Shown: positions 62,919 to 64,000 of the stretch, one piece after another
Numbering within the stretch: the stretch's first letter is position 1
How the letters are laid out: each line of letters begins with the position of its first letter
NCBI GenBank assembly: GCA_025201765.1
Contig: MU623373.1
Span: forward strand, 224,838 to 288,837
Source of the DNA: Daldinia sp. FL1419
Taxonomy: Eukaryota > Ascomycota > Sordariomycetes > Xylariales > Hypoxylaceae
Length of the DNA: 64,000 nt
Reading direction: 5' to 3'
Made by a program: the position numbers and the translations under genes
The notes under the pieces: model-generated
The model's input: only the letters and a program-made list of their open reading frames with translations
Database searches by the model: none
What the model was told of the DNA's origin: nothing

Positions 62919-63594
62919 ATGGCTACACAGGTTAATCCTCAGTCCTTTAAAGACCGTACATTCTTCCCTGCCTTTATCGATTGCCCTGTTCAGTGCATTG
63001 TAAACGACCGATACCTTGTCGGTAGCGACCGCGCGAGGGCTTACCGCAGACACTGGTGTCTTCTTGGAGAGATCGTCGACGTCGGTCAATGCACCTGCCT
63101 ACATGCCATGGCAAAGGATCGCGACGGCTATCATTTCATGATTGGATTCCACCCGAATGATCCGGACGATATACCACGCCTCCTGTAGGATCTCAAAGTG
63201 GGGAACACCATTGGTATCTTCTACCCGTGGATTCACCTATTTCTCGACGAGGCCCTCTACGGGAACTTGGGTGTGAGGATTGAAGACTCCACCAAGGCTT
63301 TCGTGAGACTGGTTTCCTAGCCTGTCGAATTCGGACTGGTTCTCTAACCTCGATAGATAATTCCATTTGGGTTTAAAGATGTGATCAAAATGAATGAACA
63401 AGTCCTCAAGTATACAGTCGCAGAAGGACCCCAACGAAGATGTCATGGTTGTGACATCACGAAGGAAAACCTCAACATCTGTGGAAGATGTAATCTCTTC
63501 CATTACTGTGATACTGTATGTAGCCCTCTCTGAATCCTTGATCCTGGTTGGCAGTCATATAATTACTCTAGCTTACTGATGATTGTAGGCATGC
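62919..63594 (+). pseudogene. MYND-finger protein gene, nonsense codon and truncated 3' end
   Basis: From ATG 62919 the frame reads 89 codons to HPNDPDDIPRLL, then TAG at 63186. It continues in the same frame with DLKVGNTIGIFYPWIHLFLD. A 45-nt in-frame intron (63312-63356, weak donor GTTTCC) removes three more stops. A MYND zinc finger follows: CHGCD...ICGRC...FHYCDT. A GTATGT donor at 63516 splices to TAG|GCATGC at 63588, supplying the next MYND cysteine. Directly after this the sequence turns into AT-rich palindromic repeat and stops. The second half of the finger (the W..HK..C part) is missing. The gene appears to be broken by one nonsense change and by repeat DNA at its 3' end. Confidence 0.6.
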
Positions 63595-64000
63595 CTATTA
63601 TGTGCATAATAGATCTATTATACGTTATTATGTATATTGTGCCTATTATGTATATAATGCGATATGTATAATGCGATTATTAGGTAATAACCTTTTGGAA
63701 ATTTTATTATTAAAATATATAATATTTTAAAATAATAATAATATATTATAAAATTCCAAAAAAAATTTAATATTAATTTAATTTGAAATTATTAATTAAA
63801 ATAATTTTTAGTAAAAATAAGGTAAAATATAATTTTAAAATTAAATCCAGGATGAAGCTGGTAGTTAAAAGTGTAATTTAATTCTAATAGGAAGCGGACG
63901 AAGTCTGGGTATTAAATAAGTGTAATTTATTTAAATTATTTTTAATAGATTTAATAGATTTAATAGATTTAATAGATTTAATAGATTTAATAGATTTAAT
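63595..64000. repeat. AT-rich repeat region at right edge
   Basis: It starts with inverted-repeat words built on CTATTATG and CATAATAG and recurring TATTATGTATAT units. It then becomes almost pure A and T, except for a small patch of normal composition near 63845-63925. Composition is like the RIP-decayed element at 39.6-47.1 kb. It is probably the edge of another mutated transposable element that continues beyond the window. Confidence 0.65.
63942..64000 (+). repeat. 9-bp tandem repeat TTAATAGAT
   Basis: About six and a half perfect copies of the nonamer run to the window end, so the array may be longer. Confidence 0.95.

Overview
The window is nuclear DNA of a filamentous ascomycete (Pezizomycotina). 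Genes are split by short GT-AG introns, mostly 44-120 nt. Proteins typical of the group are present: a DIM-5 type H3K9 methyltransferase, HIR3, a ChAPs protein, an M35 deuterolysin, UPF0643 and DUF4360. One repeat shows mutations of the kind left by repeat-induced point mutation (RIP). Protein content suits Sordariomycetes. The many TACCTAGGTA-type palindromes between genes remind me of Xylariales, but that placement is inference. No rRNA, tRNA or CRISPR was recognised.

Layout. 1-7.7 kb is gene-poor, with one small four-helix membrane protein (367-951). 7.8-19.8 kb holds a Zn2Cys6 transcription factor (+), S-adenosylhomocysteine hydrolase (-), eIF3h (-) and a UPF0643 protein (-). 19.8-24.9 kb is a 5.1-kb stretch without a convincing gene. 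24.9-38.8 kb is dense: a secreted protein (+), a mitochondrial carrier resembling the SAM carrier (-), a ChAPs cargo adaptor (-), HIR3 (+, 5.7 kb) and a deuterolysin-type metalloprotease (-). 39.2-47.5 kb is a decayed ankyrin-repeat gene interrupted by a complete but heavily mutated Ty1/copia LTR retrotransposon (39616-47052), with 143-bp LTRs and a 5-bp target duplication. 47.5-54.9 kb carries a fungal transcription-factor-domain protein (-) divergent from a short-chain dehydrogenase (+), then a Ctr copper transporter (-) and a ferric/cupric reductase (-). 55.7-62.3 kb has a membrane protein of uncertain structure, a DUF4360 secreted protein, a UBTD-type ubiquitin-like protein and DIM-5 (all -). 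The right edge (62.9-64.0 kb) is a MYND-finger gene with a nonsense codon, cut off by an AT-rich repeat.

How the genes fit together. The reductase and the Ctr transporter make a plausible reductive copper (and iron) uptake pair. SAHH, the SAM-type carrier and DIM-5 all belong to methyl-group metabolism or use, and DIM-5 acts on RIP-mutated DNA in Neurospora; their nearness to a RIP-like element is probably coincidence. Exon joins were made by eye from splice signals, reading frame and remembered family conservation. I found no clearly new molecular system. The best leads are the strand-switching mutation pattern of the retroelement, the repeat-truncated MYND gene, the zinc cluster split by a long intron, several very small coding exons and the dispersed palindrome.
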